Assembly (NCBI RefSeq): GCF_000385565.1
Contig: NC_021169.1
Location: forward strand, 496,001 to 560,000
Reading direction: 5' to 3'
DNA length: 64,000 bases
Source of the DNA: Archaeoglobus sulfaticallidus PM70-1
GTDB lineage: Archaea > Halobacteriota > Archaeoglobi > Archaeoglobales > Archaeoglobaceae
Notes under the pieces: generated by a model
Seen by the model: the letters and a program-made list of their open reading frames with translations, nothing else
Database searches by the model: none
Told to the model about the DNA's origin: nothing
Made by a program: the position numbers and the translations under genes
Shown here: positions 9,523-17,947 of the stretch, one piece after another
Layout of the letters: every line of letters starts with the position of its first letter
Numbering within the stretch: position 1 is the first letter of the stretch

Positions 9523-10194
9523 CTAATTCCTTAAAACCCTGACACCATCCTTGGTTCCTACAATAACTCTGTCTATCAGCCTTCTCGGAAATATTCCATT
9601 CTCAAACACTCCAGCTATGCAGTTGATTCTGCATTCAAGCCCCTCTGGATCCTCTATTCTACCGAAGTCAACATCGAGTATGAAGTTTCCGTTGTCGGTT
9701 ATGCAGGCTCCGAGCTTTCTATCGGACTCTCTCAGCACAGCCTCTCCACCGAGCTTTTTGATCTCCTTTACGGCATTGCCGTACGCGAAAGGAAACACCT
9801 CCACCGGAACCCTCTCATCGAGAACATCCACGATCTTTCTCGAATCGACGATGATAATTACCTCCTCCGCTGCCTGAGCAACAATTTTCTCTCTCAGAAG
9901 CGCTCCTCCTTTGCCTTTGATGCAGTTGAGGTTCTCGTCTACCTGGTCGGCTCCATCCACGCACAGATCGAGTTCTTCAAACTGGATCAGGTCTGTAACC
10001 GTTATCCCGTTCTCGACAGCAAGCATGTGGGATTGATAGGAGCTTGGAACTCCCCATATTTCCAGTTCCTCCTCTTTAATTCTCTTTCCGAGTTCATTCA
10101 GGAAGATCTCAACCGTACTGCCTGAACCGATTCCGATTACCATCCCATCCTCGATGAGCCTTGCAGCCTCCTTAGCAGAATTAGCTTTCTCCAT
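9523..10194 (-). CDS. rpiA: Ribose 5-phosphate isomerase A
   Basis: This 223-residue enzyme interconverts ribose 5-phosphate and ribulose 5-phosphate. It shows GIGSGSTVEIFLNELG, DGADQVDENLN and KGKGGALLREKIV, which carry the family active-site residues. GGTGAT precedes the ATG. It is isolated from the other minus-strand genes by a short gap. Confidence 0.95.
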   Translation of the reverse strand: MEKANSAKEAARLIEDGMVIGIGSGSTVEIFLNELGKRIKEEELEIWGVPSSYQSHMLAVENGITVTDLIQFEELDLCVDGADQVDENLNCIKGKGGALLREKIVAQAAEEVIIIVDSRKIVDVLDERVPVEVFPFAYGNAVKEIKKLGGEAVLRESDRKLGACITDNGNFILDVDFGRIEDPEGLECRINCIAGVFENGIFPRRLIDRVIVGTKDGVRVLRN

Positions 10195-10301
10195 AGGATC
10201 ACCTTTCTGGTGTAGGTGCTGTTACCTTTTTACAGTTTTCGGTTATTGCTCTGGTTTTTGTAGTCCTTGGTTATTGGGCTCTCTCGTTAAATTGCTTGGT
10301 T

Positions 10302-10460
10302 ATGAGGTTTCAGTTCGGGGAGGTGCCCAGGATTGTATTCGCTATGACGGCTATTTTGGTTTCAAACTTTCTGAAAGTTGGAATAGAACGGGATGTGTCC
10401 CACTTAATTTACTTCATGCTGCCAGTATTTCTTCTATTATCTTCTCTTCTATTGGTTTAA
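10302..10460 (+). CDS. Possible small membrane protein ORF or remnant
   Basis: A 52-codon reading frame from ATG at 10302 encodes a mostly hydrophobic peptide with a central amphipathic part (VSNFLKVGIERDVSHLIYF). The frame stays open upstream to about 10221 with another hydrophobic stretch (FSVIALVFVVLGYWALSLN) but no start codon. It overlaps the 3' end of the nucleotidyltransferase ORF on the other strand. I do not recognise it. T-rich antisense DNA often looks hydrophobic by chance, so it may be nothing. Confidence 0.2.
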   Translation: MRFQFGEVPRIVFAMTAILVSNFLKVGIERDVSHLIYFMLPVFLLLSSLLLV

Positions 10461-10800
10461 AGTCTAAGTATTCCATTAGAATTCTCTCTATGAATCGGAA
10501 TCTAATTTCTTCGTTCTTGCTGGTTAAGAGTTCGCCCTTGATAGTTTTATACTTAAAACTCAGCGGTGCGGAATTCAGAACTCTAACATCAACTGGTAAT
10601 CTTACTGCCTTCTCAATTTCTGCAGAGAGCTTTAGTTCATAATCTAAAAAATCCTCCACCTTATTTTCATCAACATAAACTGCAATATCAACATCTCTAA
10701 AGTAAATCTCGTTAAAGCTGCCGTGAAGGTATGCAAAGATAACCTCATCTTTTTCTGCCAGAATTTTCTTTATTTTCTTCTTTATTTCCTCTTTATTTAC
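10414..10800 (-). pseudogene. mntA: MntA-type minimal nucleotidyltransferase (antitoxin), no canonical start codon
   Basis: The frame read from 10800 encodes about 128 residues with the minimal nucleotidyltransferase signature AYLHGSFNEIYFRDVDIAV (GSF followed by DxD) and a third acidic strand (PVDVRVL). It directly follows the HepT gene, so this is a MntA/HepT toxin-antitoxin pair. The family's MntA AMPylates a tyrosine of HepT to silence it. No ATG, GTG or TTG exists between the upstream in-frame TGA and the catalytic motif; the first GTG (10659) would remove the active site. A GTA codon at 10798-10800 sits where a GTG start is expected, 12 nt after GGAGGTG. It may be inactivated by that change or start unconventionally. 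Confidence 0.65.
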
Positions 10801-11218
10801 TAACGTACTTTTTCACCTCCTCGATGAACTCCTCTAGATCTGAAATATCTTTTCTCATTATTTCATAAACCTTTCTATCGTCTACTTTCCAGTAAATATG
10901 TACGAACATATTCCTGAATTTGGCCATATAAGCAAGTTTCTCAGCTAAATATTGTGAGATTATTCCATGCTTGCCGAGGATTATAAAACAATCCGAGTAG
11001 CTGCTCGGAATCTCCTTAACAACTCTCACAACAATGTGGTTACAGACTGAAATGGCAGCCTCGATGGCTACAATCAACTTATACTTTGCCGCATCCCTAA
11101 GATATGAGTTAGATAGAAACTTCTCCAAACCTAATTCAACAATATTTCTGAGCTCACCAAGCAGTTGTTTAATCTCGACAAGTCTTCTGTTTACAAGATC
11201 TACATCAACTTCAGACAT
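10793..11218 (-). CDS. hepT: HepT-like HEPN-domain toxin (DUF86)
   Basis: A helical protein of about 141 residues with the HEPN catalytic motif R-N-M-F-V-H-I-Y (Rx4HxY) at about residue 107. The arginine and histidine are the RNase residues and the tyrosine is the site modified by MntA in characterised pairs. GGGGGT precedes the ATG at 11218; an upstream ATG at 11230 is less supported. The partner nucleotidyltransferase ORF follows with overlap. I infer an RNase toxin. Confidence 0.8.
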   Translation of the reverse strand: MSEVDVDLVNRRLVEIKQLLGELRNIVELGLEKFLSNSYLRDAAKYKLIVAIEAAISVCNHIVVRVVKEIPSSYSDCFIILGKHGIISQYLAEKLAYMAKFRNMFVHIYWKVDDRKVYEIMRKDISDLEEFIEEVKKYVSK

Positions 11219-11401
11219 GCAAACCCCCATTTGCTTTAACTATTCACATTATTAAAATCTTGCAACCTATCATAAGTTTCTGGTAAAAAACACCGAGCCA
11301 AAAACAAAGAGATTTTTGTTTCTCGAATACAGGATCAATCAGAACACCAATCGATCAGAAGGTTTAAGGAGATTAAAGTTCCTCTTGGATCAGGTGAGAA
11401 A

Positions 11402-11701
11402 ATGGATCCACTGGATGTTATAAAAAATCTGGATGAGGAGGGATACACATCCTTCAAAGTTGTGGAAGAAGCAGCCTTTTCAGAGGGATCGATCCCGTTG
11501 AAGTACAAGTACCTCATGGCGATGGTGGTTGATGCTGTGGAGGGAGCGGTTGAGGGTGTGAAAGTGCTTGCGGTGAGGGCGATGGAGAATGGAGCCACAA
11601 AGGAAGAGGTTGCAGAAGCGTTAAGGGTAGCTTACTACATTGGTGGAGCTGGAGCGGTTTATACATCTGCAAACGCTCTGAGGGATTTGCTGCAGGAATA
11701 G
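11402..11701 (+). CDS. Carboxymuconolactone decarboxylase/AhpD-like domain protein lacking CxxC
   Basis: This 99-residue single-domain helical protein resembles the CMD/AhpD fold: KYKYLMAMVVDAVEGAVEGVKVLAVRA followed by GATKEEVAEALRVAYYIGGAGAVYTSANAL. Redox-active members carry a CxxC in the first of these helices; here it reads VEGAVEG, so thiol peroxidase-type activity is unlikely. GGTGAG precedes the ATG. It converges on the transporter operon. Function unknown. Confidence 0.75.
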   Translation: MDPLDVIKNLDEEGYTSFKVVEEAAFSEGSIPLKYKYLMAMVVDAVEGAVEGVKVLAVRAMENGATKEEVAEALRVAYYIGGAGAVYTSANALRDLLQE

Positions 11702-11725
11702 CTGGTTCAGGATTAAAAATAAAAA

Positions 11726-12433
11726 TCAGAAGTAAAGCTCTCCGGAAATGAACTTCTTCGTTAGCTCGTTTTCTGGGCTTTCGAATATCTTTTTGGTCTC
11801 TCCAATCTCCACAAGCTTGCCGTTGAAGATGAATGCCGTTCTGTCTGCCAGTCGTTTCGCCTGAAAGAGATTGTGCGTTGCAAGAACAACCGTAACCCCC
11901 TTGCAAGCGATATCCTTTATGATCTTCTCAATTATTACGACATTCGATGGATCGAGGTTCGCTGTTGGTTCATCCAAGACCAGCATCTCCGGCTCGATTA
12001 CGATAGCTCTGGCTATCGCTACCCTTTGCTGTTCCCCTCCAGAGAGTCTTTTTGCGTTGTGTCTTGCATAGCCATCGAGCCCCATCATGTTGAGAGCTTT
12101 TGCAACTCTCTCATCAACCTCTTTTTTGCTGTAGCCCCTTAGCTTAAGGCCATATGCGACATTGTTGTAAACGCTCGTGTTGAACATAACGGGCTTCTGA
12201 AAGACCATCGTTATCTTACCTCTAACCCGATCGTTCGCCTCCTCGCCTCTGTAGTAGTACTTCCCCTCACTTGGCCTTTCAAGCATTGCTAGTATCCTCA
12301 AAAGCGTTGTCTTCCCGGCACCACTGTTCCCTATTATCGCGAGAATCTCTCCTTCTCTTATCTTGAGGTTAATCTTATTTAGGGCAAGGATCTTTCCATA
12401 CCTCTTTGATACATCTCTCAACTCTGCTATCAT
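11726..12433 (-). CDS. tupC: Tungstate/molybdate ABC transporter, ATP-binding subunit
   Basis: ABC ATPase of about 235 residues with Walker A GNSGAGKTTLL, signature LSGGEQQRVAIARA and Walker B MLVLDEPTANLD. It is the last gene of an operon with a TupB-type permease and a TupA-type binding protein, so it should energise oxyanion uptake. The ATG at 12433 is preferred; the permease gene ends at 12436 so the two are coupled. The tungsten enzymes that need this metal include the AOR at 48112. Confidence 0.88.
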   Translation of the reverse strand: MIAELRDVSKRYGKILALNKINLKIREGEILAIIGNSGAGKTTLLRILAMLERPSEGKYYYRGEEANDRVRGKITMVFQKPVMFNTSVYNNVAYGLKLRGYSKKEVDERVAKALNMMGLDGYARHNAKRLSGGEQQRVAIARAIVIEPEMLVLDEPTANLDPSNVVIIEKIIKDIACKGVTVVLATHNLFQAKRLADRTAFIFNGKLVEIGETKKIFESPENELTKKFISGELYF

Positions 12434-12435
12434 GG

Positions 12436-13149
12436 TCAAGCCAGCCTGCTCTGGATTAAATTCGATATCGTGCTGACGGCAAATACTATCGAAAGAAGGA
12501 TTATTCCAAGTGCTATTGCCATGTCTATCTCTCCTCTTGCTGTGTACATCTGCATCGCTGTGGTCAGCACCCTCGTATTTAAAGCGCTACCTTTTACGAA
12601 TATGTTGCCGCCTATCATGATCGCGATTCCCAGCTCAGCTATGGCCCTGTTGAAGGATGCGATTACAGCAAGCAGTACCCCTGAGATCGATTCGCTCATG
12701 ACAGCAATTGAAGCCTCAATCTCTCCAGCACCAAGAGTTCTCGCAAGCTCTCTTATCTCACCTTCTACAGCCTCTATCGAGCTGGCTATGAAGCTGATCA
12801 TGATGGGCGTTATCAGAAGCGACTGACCGAAGCTTATTCCCATCTCCGTGTAAATTAATTTGAGGAAACCGAGAGGACCGAAGGGTACGAGCATTAGATA
12901 GAGAATCAGACCAAGCACAACGGTTGGGATTCCCAGTAAACTGTTAAAAAAACCTTTTAAGATGTTCTTTCCCGTGAAGCTATGCATCCCAAGCATTATG
13001 CCGATTGGAAAGCTCCACAGTGCGGCCATCAGTGTGGCGATACCCGAGACTCTGATCGATCTGAGCGTGATCTCGATTATGTCCGGATCTGCCGTTACTA
13101 TCAGATGGACTGCCTGTTTTATACCGTCGAGTATGTACTCCCAGGCCAT
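12436..13149 (-). CDS. tupB: Tungstate/molybdate ABC transporter, permease subunit
   Basis: A 237-residue inner-membrane permease with about five or six hydrophobic segments and the EAA-type cytoplasmic loop (ELARTLGAGEIEASIAVMSES) used to contact the ATPase. The sequence style (SIRVSGIATLMAALWSFPIGIMLGM near the N-terminus) matches the TupB/CysTW permease group. GGAG precedes the ATG. It lies between the binding-protein and ATPase genes. Confidence 0.88.
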   Translation of the reverse strand: MAWEYILDGIKQAVHLIVTADPDIIEITLRSIRVSGIATLMAALWSFPIGIMLGMHSFTGKNILKGFFNSLLGIPTVVLGLILYLMLVPFGPLGFLKLIYTEMGISFGQSLLITPIMISFIASSIEAVEGEIRELARTLGAGEIEASIAVMSESISGVLLAVIASFNRAIAELGIAIMIGGNIFVKGSALNTRVLTTAMQMYTARGEIDMAIALGIILLSIVFAVSTISNLIQSRLA

Positions 13150-13157
13150 ATAAACTC

Positions 13158-14171
13158 CTATGACATCTTTGCTTCGAAGAATTTAATGTCTGCCTTATAT
13201 CTGTATTTCGCAGGACACTCACTCCACACATTATTTTCGATGAAGCCGTACTTCACGATCCAGTGGTATATGTTCCCGGACTTCTTTTCCAGTACCTCTA
13301 CAGCCGGATAGAACAGCTGTCTGCCGTATCTCTCGACACCGTACTCTCCAATCGTTTTCTGACCCTCTCTGGATGTAAGCCACTTAACAAGCTCCATCGC
13401 TCCATCGAAGTCTTTGTTAAATTTCTCCGGATTCACGACTATTATGGCGTATATGTTGATCAACTCCTCTCCCTTATCCACAAGCACAGCCAGATCTATC
13501 AGACCATCCATGCGATACTTCAGGTATGTTCCCATGTCCGATAGTGTGTAAGCTCTGACATTGTTGCAGTAGTTGAGCGTTTTTCCCATTCCCGTGCCAG
13601 TGTTTCTGAACCACGATTCCTTCTTGATCTCGCTGTAGTTGTACCCGGCCTTTTCCCATAACGCTATCTCCTTTGTGTTGGTTCCGGAACCATCATCTCT
13701 CGACACCCAGATGGCGTTTCCCTTTCTGCCTTCTTCCACGATCTTTTTCAGAGCCTCCACCGGACTCAGACCTTTTATTCCTGCTGGATCGTTTTCAGGT
13801 CCAACAATGACGAAGAAGTTGTATGCTATGATCTTCCTGTTGACCCCATAACCATTTTCCATGAACTCTATCTCCTTGCTCCTCGCATGAACTATAATGG
13901 CATCTGCCGCACCGTTCATCGCATCCTGTATCGCAGCACCTGTTCCTTTTGGTATGAAGTGTAGCTCTATTCCGGTAGCATCTTTAAATGCGGGTGCTAT
14001 AGCATCTTCAAGCAATCCAGTATCGTACAGGCTTGTTGTTGTGGATATCGTAAGCACCCTCTCTTCCGCCTGCTTTGTGGTCTGGGAATACCAGGCAACT
14101 CCTACAATTCCCGCAACCAGTATCACGGCAATAAGCAGCCATGCCTTTTGGGATAGAGCTTTATCATTCAT
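13158..14171 (-). CDS. tupA: Tungstate-binding lipoprotein-like/secreted protein TupA
   Basis: Extracytoplasmic solute-binding protein. A hydrophobic N-terminal segment (about residues 10-28, ending near VAWYSQT) anchors or exports it, followed by the TupA signature ISTTTSLYDTGLL and later SRDDGSGTNTKE, which lines the oxyanion pocket. The start is set at the ATG at 14171, which has GGTGAT just upstream; the frame remains open to 14261. Specificity for tungstate over molybdate is inferred from the TTTS/Tup type, not proven. Confidence 0.88.
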   Translation of the reverse strand: MNDKALSQKAWLLIAVILVAGIVGVAWYSQTTKQAEERVLTISTTTSLYDTGLLEDAIAPAFKDATGIELHFIPKGTGAAIQDAMNGAADAIIVHARSKEIEFMENGYGVNRKIIAYNFFVIVGPENDPAGIKGLSPVEALKKIVEEGRKGNAIWVSRDDGSGTNTKEIALWEKAGYNYSEIKKESWFRNTGTGMGKTLNYCNNVRAYTLSDMGTYLKYRMDGLIDLAVLVDKGEELINIYAIIVVNPEKFNKDFDGAMELVKWLTSREGQKTIGEYGVERYGRQLFYPAVEVLEKKSGNIYHWIVKYGFIENNVWSECPAKYRYKADIKFFEAKMS

Positions 14172-14425
14172 GGTATCACCGATATATACAACCATGCATA
14201 ACGAATATAAAGGTTTCTGTTTGGATTCATAATGCGATAATGTAACTTCGAAAACATACAATTTCAGCGAGATAAAAGTTAAGGTTGAGGGAAAAAACTT
14301 TGGTGGAAATTAAGGAATCTCAGGGATTTCCTTCAAAGCAGTAATGCACAACCCTCTAAAAATCCCAGAATCAATGGTAGGTCTGCCTCTATGTTAATGG
14401 AAAAACACGGTTTTAAATTTTCTGA

Positions 14426-14464
14426 AAAAAAGCTTTATATATTCGTCTTAAAAACTTAATTTGA
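14426..14464 (+). promoter_or_regulatory. Archaeal promoter for the DUF373 gene
   Basis: A TATA box (CTTTATATA, 14432-14440) preceded by an A-rich BRE-like stretch lies about 26 nt before the ATG at 14465. With archaeal spacing the transcript would start at or next to the start codon, so the mRNA is probably leaderless. Confidence 0.55.
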
Positions 14465-15553
14465 ATGTCTAAAAAAGTTATTCTAGCGATTGACAGAGAT
14501 AACGACCTCGGAAGGAAGGCCGGTATTGAGGGCGTTATTATCGGTAGAGAGGATAACCTGAACGCTGCCATAAAGCTTGCCGAAAATGATCCGGAAGATT
14601 CTGATATAAATACGATTTTCGGTGCGATAAAGATCTACGATGAATTGAGGAATGCTGGAGAGGATGTTGAGGTAGTTACGATAACCGGAGACATAAGTGT
14701 TGGTGTGGTCTCTGATAGTAAGATAGCAGAACATCTGGACTATATAGCCTCAAAAATTAAGCCGGAAAGTGTTATTGTTGTTACGGATGGCTCAGAGGAT
14801 GAGTTCGTTTTACCGCTAATAAGTTCGAGATTCAAGATAGATTCCGTAAAAAGGATTATCGTAAAACAGAGCAAAACGATAGAAGGCACCGTTTACATGC
14901 TGAGGAAAGTTCTGAGCGATCCTAAGGTTGTCAAGAACTTTTTCACACCCATTGGTGTGACCCTGATCATTTACTCGATTTTCGTGATCGCGGACTATCC
15001 ACAATATGCGATAGGCGGGATGATATTTTTGATAGGAGTTTACATGATACTCAGAGCTTATGAGCTGGATATCGGCATAGAAACATTCTTTTCAAACCTG
15101 AAAACGGCCCTGCTAGAGGGCAGAATATCATTTGTTACATACATAATTTCCGCGATACTTTTCACTATAGGAGTCATCGAAGGGTTCTACACCTTCTGGA
15201 AGCTGACATTGCAGCCTGTATCTCCCGGGCTTATAGCACTGGCAACCTCGTTTATTTATGGGGTGATATGGTACTTCACAGCGGGAGGGATCTCAATTTC
15301 TCTTGGAAAGATGCTGGATGCTGTGATTGAAAGAAAGAGCTATGTCAAGTATCTGACGATTTCATTCCTGATAGTCTCGGCCGGACTTGCTTTGTGGGGT
15401 GGAAGCGTTTACATCCTGTCGAATTACGAGAACTTCAGCATGGGATCTGAGGAGGCGATAAGAACCTTTGCCCTTTCAATTTTCGGTTCGATCTTTATTG
15501 CGGTAATCGGCATGGCACCGATGAAACTAAGGGGAGAATCGATAAAAAATTAA
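14465..15553 (+). CDS. DUF373 family membrane protein
   Basis: This 362-residue protein matches the archaeal DUF373 family: a soluble N-terminal domain starting VILAIDRDNDLGRKAGIEG (about residues 1-150), then six or so membrane segments from about residue 160 to the end. The soluble domain has TITGD and VIVVTDGSEDE motifs. The family is widespread in Euryarchaeota and uncharacterised. It stands alone between the Tup operon and the cobalamin operon. Confidence 0.85.
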   Translation: MSKKVILAIDRDNDLGRKAGIEGVIIGREDNLNAAIKLAENDPEDSDINTIFGAIKIYDELRNAGEDVEVVTITGDISVGVVSDSKIAEHLDYIASKIKPESVIVVTDGSEDEFVLPLISSRFKIDSVKRIIVKQSKTIEGTVYMLRKVLSDPKVVKNFFTPIGVTLIIYSIFVIADYPQYAIGGMIFLIGVYMILRAYELDIGIETFFSNLKTALLEGRISFVTYIISAILFTIGVIEGFYTFWKLTLQPVSPGLIALATSFIYGVIWYFTAGGISISLGKMLDAVIERKSYVKYLTISFLIVSAGLALWGGSVYILSNYENFSMGSEEAIRTFALSIFGSIFIAVIGMAPMKLRGESIKN

Positions 15554-15558
15554 GAGAT

Positions 15559-15939
15559 TTAAGCTTTTATCCCGAAAACGGAATTCAGGATTGCATAGGT
15601 GACGAATATGTCTTCACCTATCGGCTCGCAGATGATAACCTTCTTTCCCTCAAACTCTCCCTCTTTAACACCTATCCCTTTGGGAAAGTTGAGGATCTCC
15701 GGCAGATCTTCGGTCACATGCAGACCATAAGATATGAACAGTGGTACAACATAGACAACTTCACTCTGCATGCTTCTAATCGCCTCATCTGGAGATGGCT
15801 TCCTGTTTCTTGCTGCAAAGGCTATCCTCACTTCATCAAACACACCTGATTTTTCTATTCTATCCCTGTGCTTCTCCATCACCTCTCTGTAATGAGGTAG
15901 CTGGCTTCCATGGCCAACGATAACCAGACCTCTCCTCAC
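15559..15939 (-). CDS. cbiX: Sirohydrochlorin cobaltochelatase, small archaeal form
   Basis: A 126-residue half-size chelatase that inserts cobalt (or nickel, as CfbA) into sirohydrochlorin. It begins with [14 protein letters not shown], whose histidine is the metal ligand, and has the second histidine in [12 protein letters not shown]. The start is GTG with GGAGGTGA upstream. It is the last gene of the cbi operon, which argues for cobalt as its metal. Confidence 0.9.
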   Translation of the reverse strand: MRRGLVIVGHGSQLPHYREVMEKHRDRIEKSGVFDEVRIAFAARNRKPSPDEAIRSMQSEVVYVVPLFISYGLHVTEDLPEILNFPKGIGVKEGEFEGKKVIICEPIGEDIFVTYAILNSVFGIKA

Positions 15940-15943
15940 AAAA

Positions 15944-16504
15944 TCACCTCCTGATAAAAATTATCGTATAATCAGAACTCAACTCCATCTCAGATGCCAA
16001 ACCCTCTCTAACCCTCTCGTTCATGCACATATTCTCGAGTAAAACCACCTTTAACTCTCCAAGCTTTTTGATATCGAACCTTCTGTTTGCAAGTATGAGA
16101 ACACTTCTGAACTTCAAAAAATGCATTATTTCTCTCAGGTTAACCTCCTTACTATGAGCGTTCATCACAACAACATCGCACAGATCAACTCCCAGCTTGG
16201 CAAGGGCTACCTGAACGCTCGAGATTCCGGGTTCCACTTCGGCATGGAACTTGGTTCCCAATCCTGCAACCATTGGATCTCCTGTTGACACAACAACCAC
16301 ATTCTTCCTTTTGCTCTCCTCAACGATCTCGGAGTACTCTGCCTCACTGAACCCTTTCATGACTTTAAACTTTCCTTTAATGAACTCCCTTACATTATCC
16401 AGTGCTTTTTTACTTCCGTAAACGACTTCTGCTCTCTCAATAATCTTTTTAGCCCTGTCTGTGAGATGGTCTCTGCATATTCCGGAACCAACAACTGTCA
16501 GCAT
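15944..16504 (-). CDS. cbiE: Cobalt-precorrin-7 C5-methyltransferase
   Basis: Tetrapyrrole methylase-fold protein of about 186 residues starting [18 protein letters not shown], with [13 protein letters not shown] and a PGISSVQVA loop that bind SAM. The order next to cbiD and cbiC supports CbiE. GGAGG lies six bases before the ATG at 16504. No CbiT (C15 methyltransferase/decarboxylase) is fused to it or adjacent. Confidence 0.88.
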   Translation of the reverse strand: MLTVVGSGICRDHLTDRAKKIIERAEVVYGSKKALDNVREFIKGKFKVMKGFSEAEYSEIVEESKRKNVVVVSTGDPMVAGLGTKFHAEVEPGISSVQVALAKLGVDLCDVVVMNAHSKEVNLREIMHFLKFRSVLILANRRFDIKKLGELKVVLLENMCMNERVREGLASEMELSSDYTIIFIRR

Positions 16505-16505
16505 C

Positions 16506-17360
16506 TTAAGCCTCCAGGATCTCAACCTTCGCAGAATATCTTCTCGCCTTACTAACAATCCTTTCATATCCTCCCGCCCATATCGAGAGCAGCCCGGGAA
16601 AACCGACTATTATCTTCTCGCCTTTATGCTCGCCAAGTATTCTATCGAGATGAACCCCAAAGACAAATGGCTGGAACTCAGGGAATTTTTTGAGGGCATA
16701 ATGCCAGGCTCTCCTTCCGGTAGTTATGGAGATCCTTCTGTACCTTTTCGCGATTTCGATTTTTGTCTCCACAAGCTCATCGCACCACGGCTCAACGAAG
16801 CCCGTTGATCCCAGTATAGATATCCCACCCTCTATGCCAAGCTCAGCATTCTTGGTCTTCTTCGCGATTTTTTCTCCATCAGGTATCTCTATAAGAACAC
16901 CACCCGAGAATCCGTACTTTTTAGTATAGTAGCTGAAGTTTTCTTTAATCTGAGCCATTGCGCTCCTGCTAACAGCCTTTTTACCATTTTTCTCACCAAT
17001 ACCTTTCCCAAACCGTATTCCCCTCTTTTCCGTAACTCTTGCGACAATCTCTATACCATTGGTGACATCGAACTCATGATCTCCGGAGAACTTCTCAGCT
17101 ACACCAACACCATCTTTTGCTTTCGCTTTCAGTCTGAGCTTTATCCCTGCTGGAGTTAGCACTTCAACTGAGCAATCTGAGTTATCGAACAGCGATTTTA
17201 TTGCTGCGTTCATTGCACAGCATGCTGTGGTCGCAGTAGTGATGCCCCTCCTTATGAAACCATCTCTACTGAGTATGTAGAGCCCGCTCAGGATCTTCTC
17301 CTCGCAACCCTCTGAGTACCACTCCTCAGGGTATCTGTAAAGCTCTATTGGATCTCTCAT
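16506..17360 (-). CDS. cbiD: Cobalt-precorrin-5B C1-methyltransferase
   Basis: This 284-residue protein has the CbiD hallmarks RRGITTATTACCAMNAAI and GGISILGSTGFVEPWCDE. It adds the C1 methyl group during anaerobic corrin synthesis. It is on the short side for the family (commonly 340-370), lacking C-terminal length. The ATG overlaps the cbiC stop codon as ATGA. Confidence 0.9.
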   Translation of the reverse strand: MRDPIELYRYPEEWYSEGCEEKILSGLYILSRDGFIRRGITTATTACCAMNAAIKSLFDNSDCSVEVLTPAGIKLRLKAKAKDGVGVAEKFSGDHEFDVTNGIEIVARVTEKRGIRFGKGIGEKNGKKAVSRSAMAQIKENFSYYTKKYGFSGGVLIEIPDGEKIAKKTKNAELGIEGGISILGSTGFVEPWCDELVETKIEIAKRYRRISITTGRRAWHYALKKFPEFQPFVFGVHLDRILGEHKGEKIIVGFPGLLSIWAGGYERIVSKARRYSAKVEILEA

Positions 17361-17944
17361 AACCTATCCCTCGCGAAGTCTATCAGGCAGTTTATTATCG
17401 CAGCGCAAATCGTGCTTCCACCTCTTGTTCCAACGGTAGTTATCGAGGGTATATCTAGCTCTCTTATCATCTCTTTGGACTCTGCCGCATTGACGAAGCC
17501 AACTGGTGTGGCGACTATGAAGGCCGGTCTGACTTTTTCGGCGATCTCGCAGATGTGCATCGCAGCAGAGGGCGAGTTTCCTATGCCCAGAAGGCATCCA
17601 TCAATTCTGCTATGCAATTTTTTGAATCCTGAAACGACCCTCGTGTCTGTGGATTTGCTGTCTGCAAACTCCATGGCAGAAATGGATTTTGCCCGCAAAC
17701 CTGCTTTTATCATGTTCACATCAACGATTATCTCACATCCTTCCCATATAGCCTCAACACCTTTCTCAGGCGCTCCTTTGAAGCGAATTATATCCTTAAC
17801 AGATGGGTCTCCTGTAGCTATAACACACCTCCTCAGAATCTCGGATTTCAGATCATCTCCGGGAATAAGCTTTCTTGCAATCTCAGCACTTTTCCTTGCT
17901 ATTTTTATAGCTTCTCTGGTTTCTGCACCGAAGTACATTTTCAT
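17357..17944 (-). CDS. cbiC: Cobalt-precorrin-8 methylmutase with altered active-site position
   Basis: A 195-residue CbiC/CobH-family protein with VDVNMIKAGL, GIGNSPSAAMHI, TPVGFVNAAESK and a GTRGGST ending, which all fit the family. It moves the methyl group from C11 to C12. In characterised members a histidine in an R-x-V-H-A-x-G motif is the acid catalyst; here the motif reads RCVIATG, with isoleucine at the histidine position. The operon position between cbiD and cbiH supports a working CbiC nevertheless. Confidence 0.88.
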   Translation of the reverse strand: MKMYFGAETREAIKIARKSAEIARKLIPGDDLKSEILRRCVIATGDPSVKDIIRFKGAPEKGVEAIWEGCEIIVDVNMIKAGLRAKSISAMEFADSKSTDTRVVSGFKKLHSRIDGCLLGIGNSPSAAMHICEIAEKVRPAFIVATPVGFVNAAESKEMIRELDIPSITTVGTRGGSTICAAIINCLIDFARDRL

Positions 17945-17947
17945 CCC

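Noticed and set aside
10360-10395. Sequence resembling a CRISPR repeat fragment (TTTCAAAC...GTTGGAATAG)
   Set aside because: It occurs once, no second copy with regular spacing exists in the window, and there are no cas genes.
10154-10642. A 162-codon plus-strand frame antisense to rpiA and the nucleotidyltransferase
   Set aside because: It overlaps two well-supported minus-strand genes and its composition (Cys, Ser, Leu-rich) is that of an antisense shadow.
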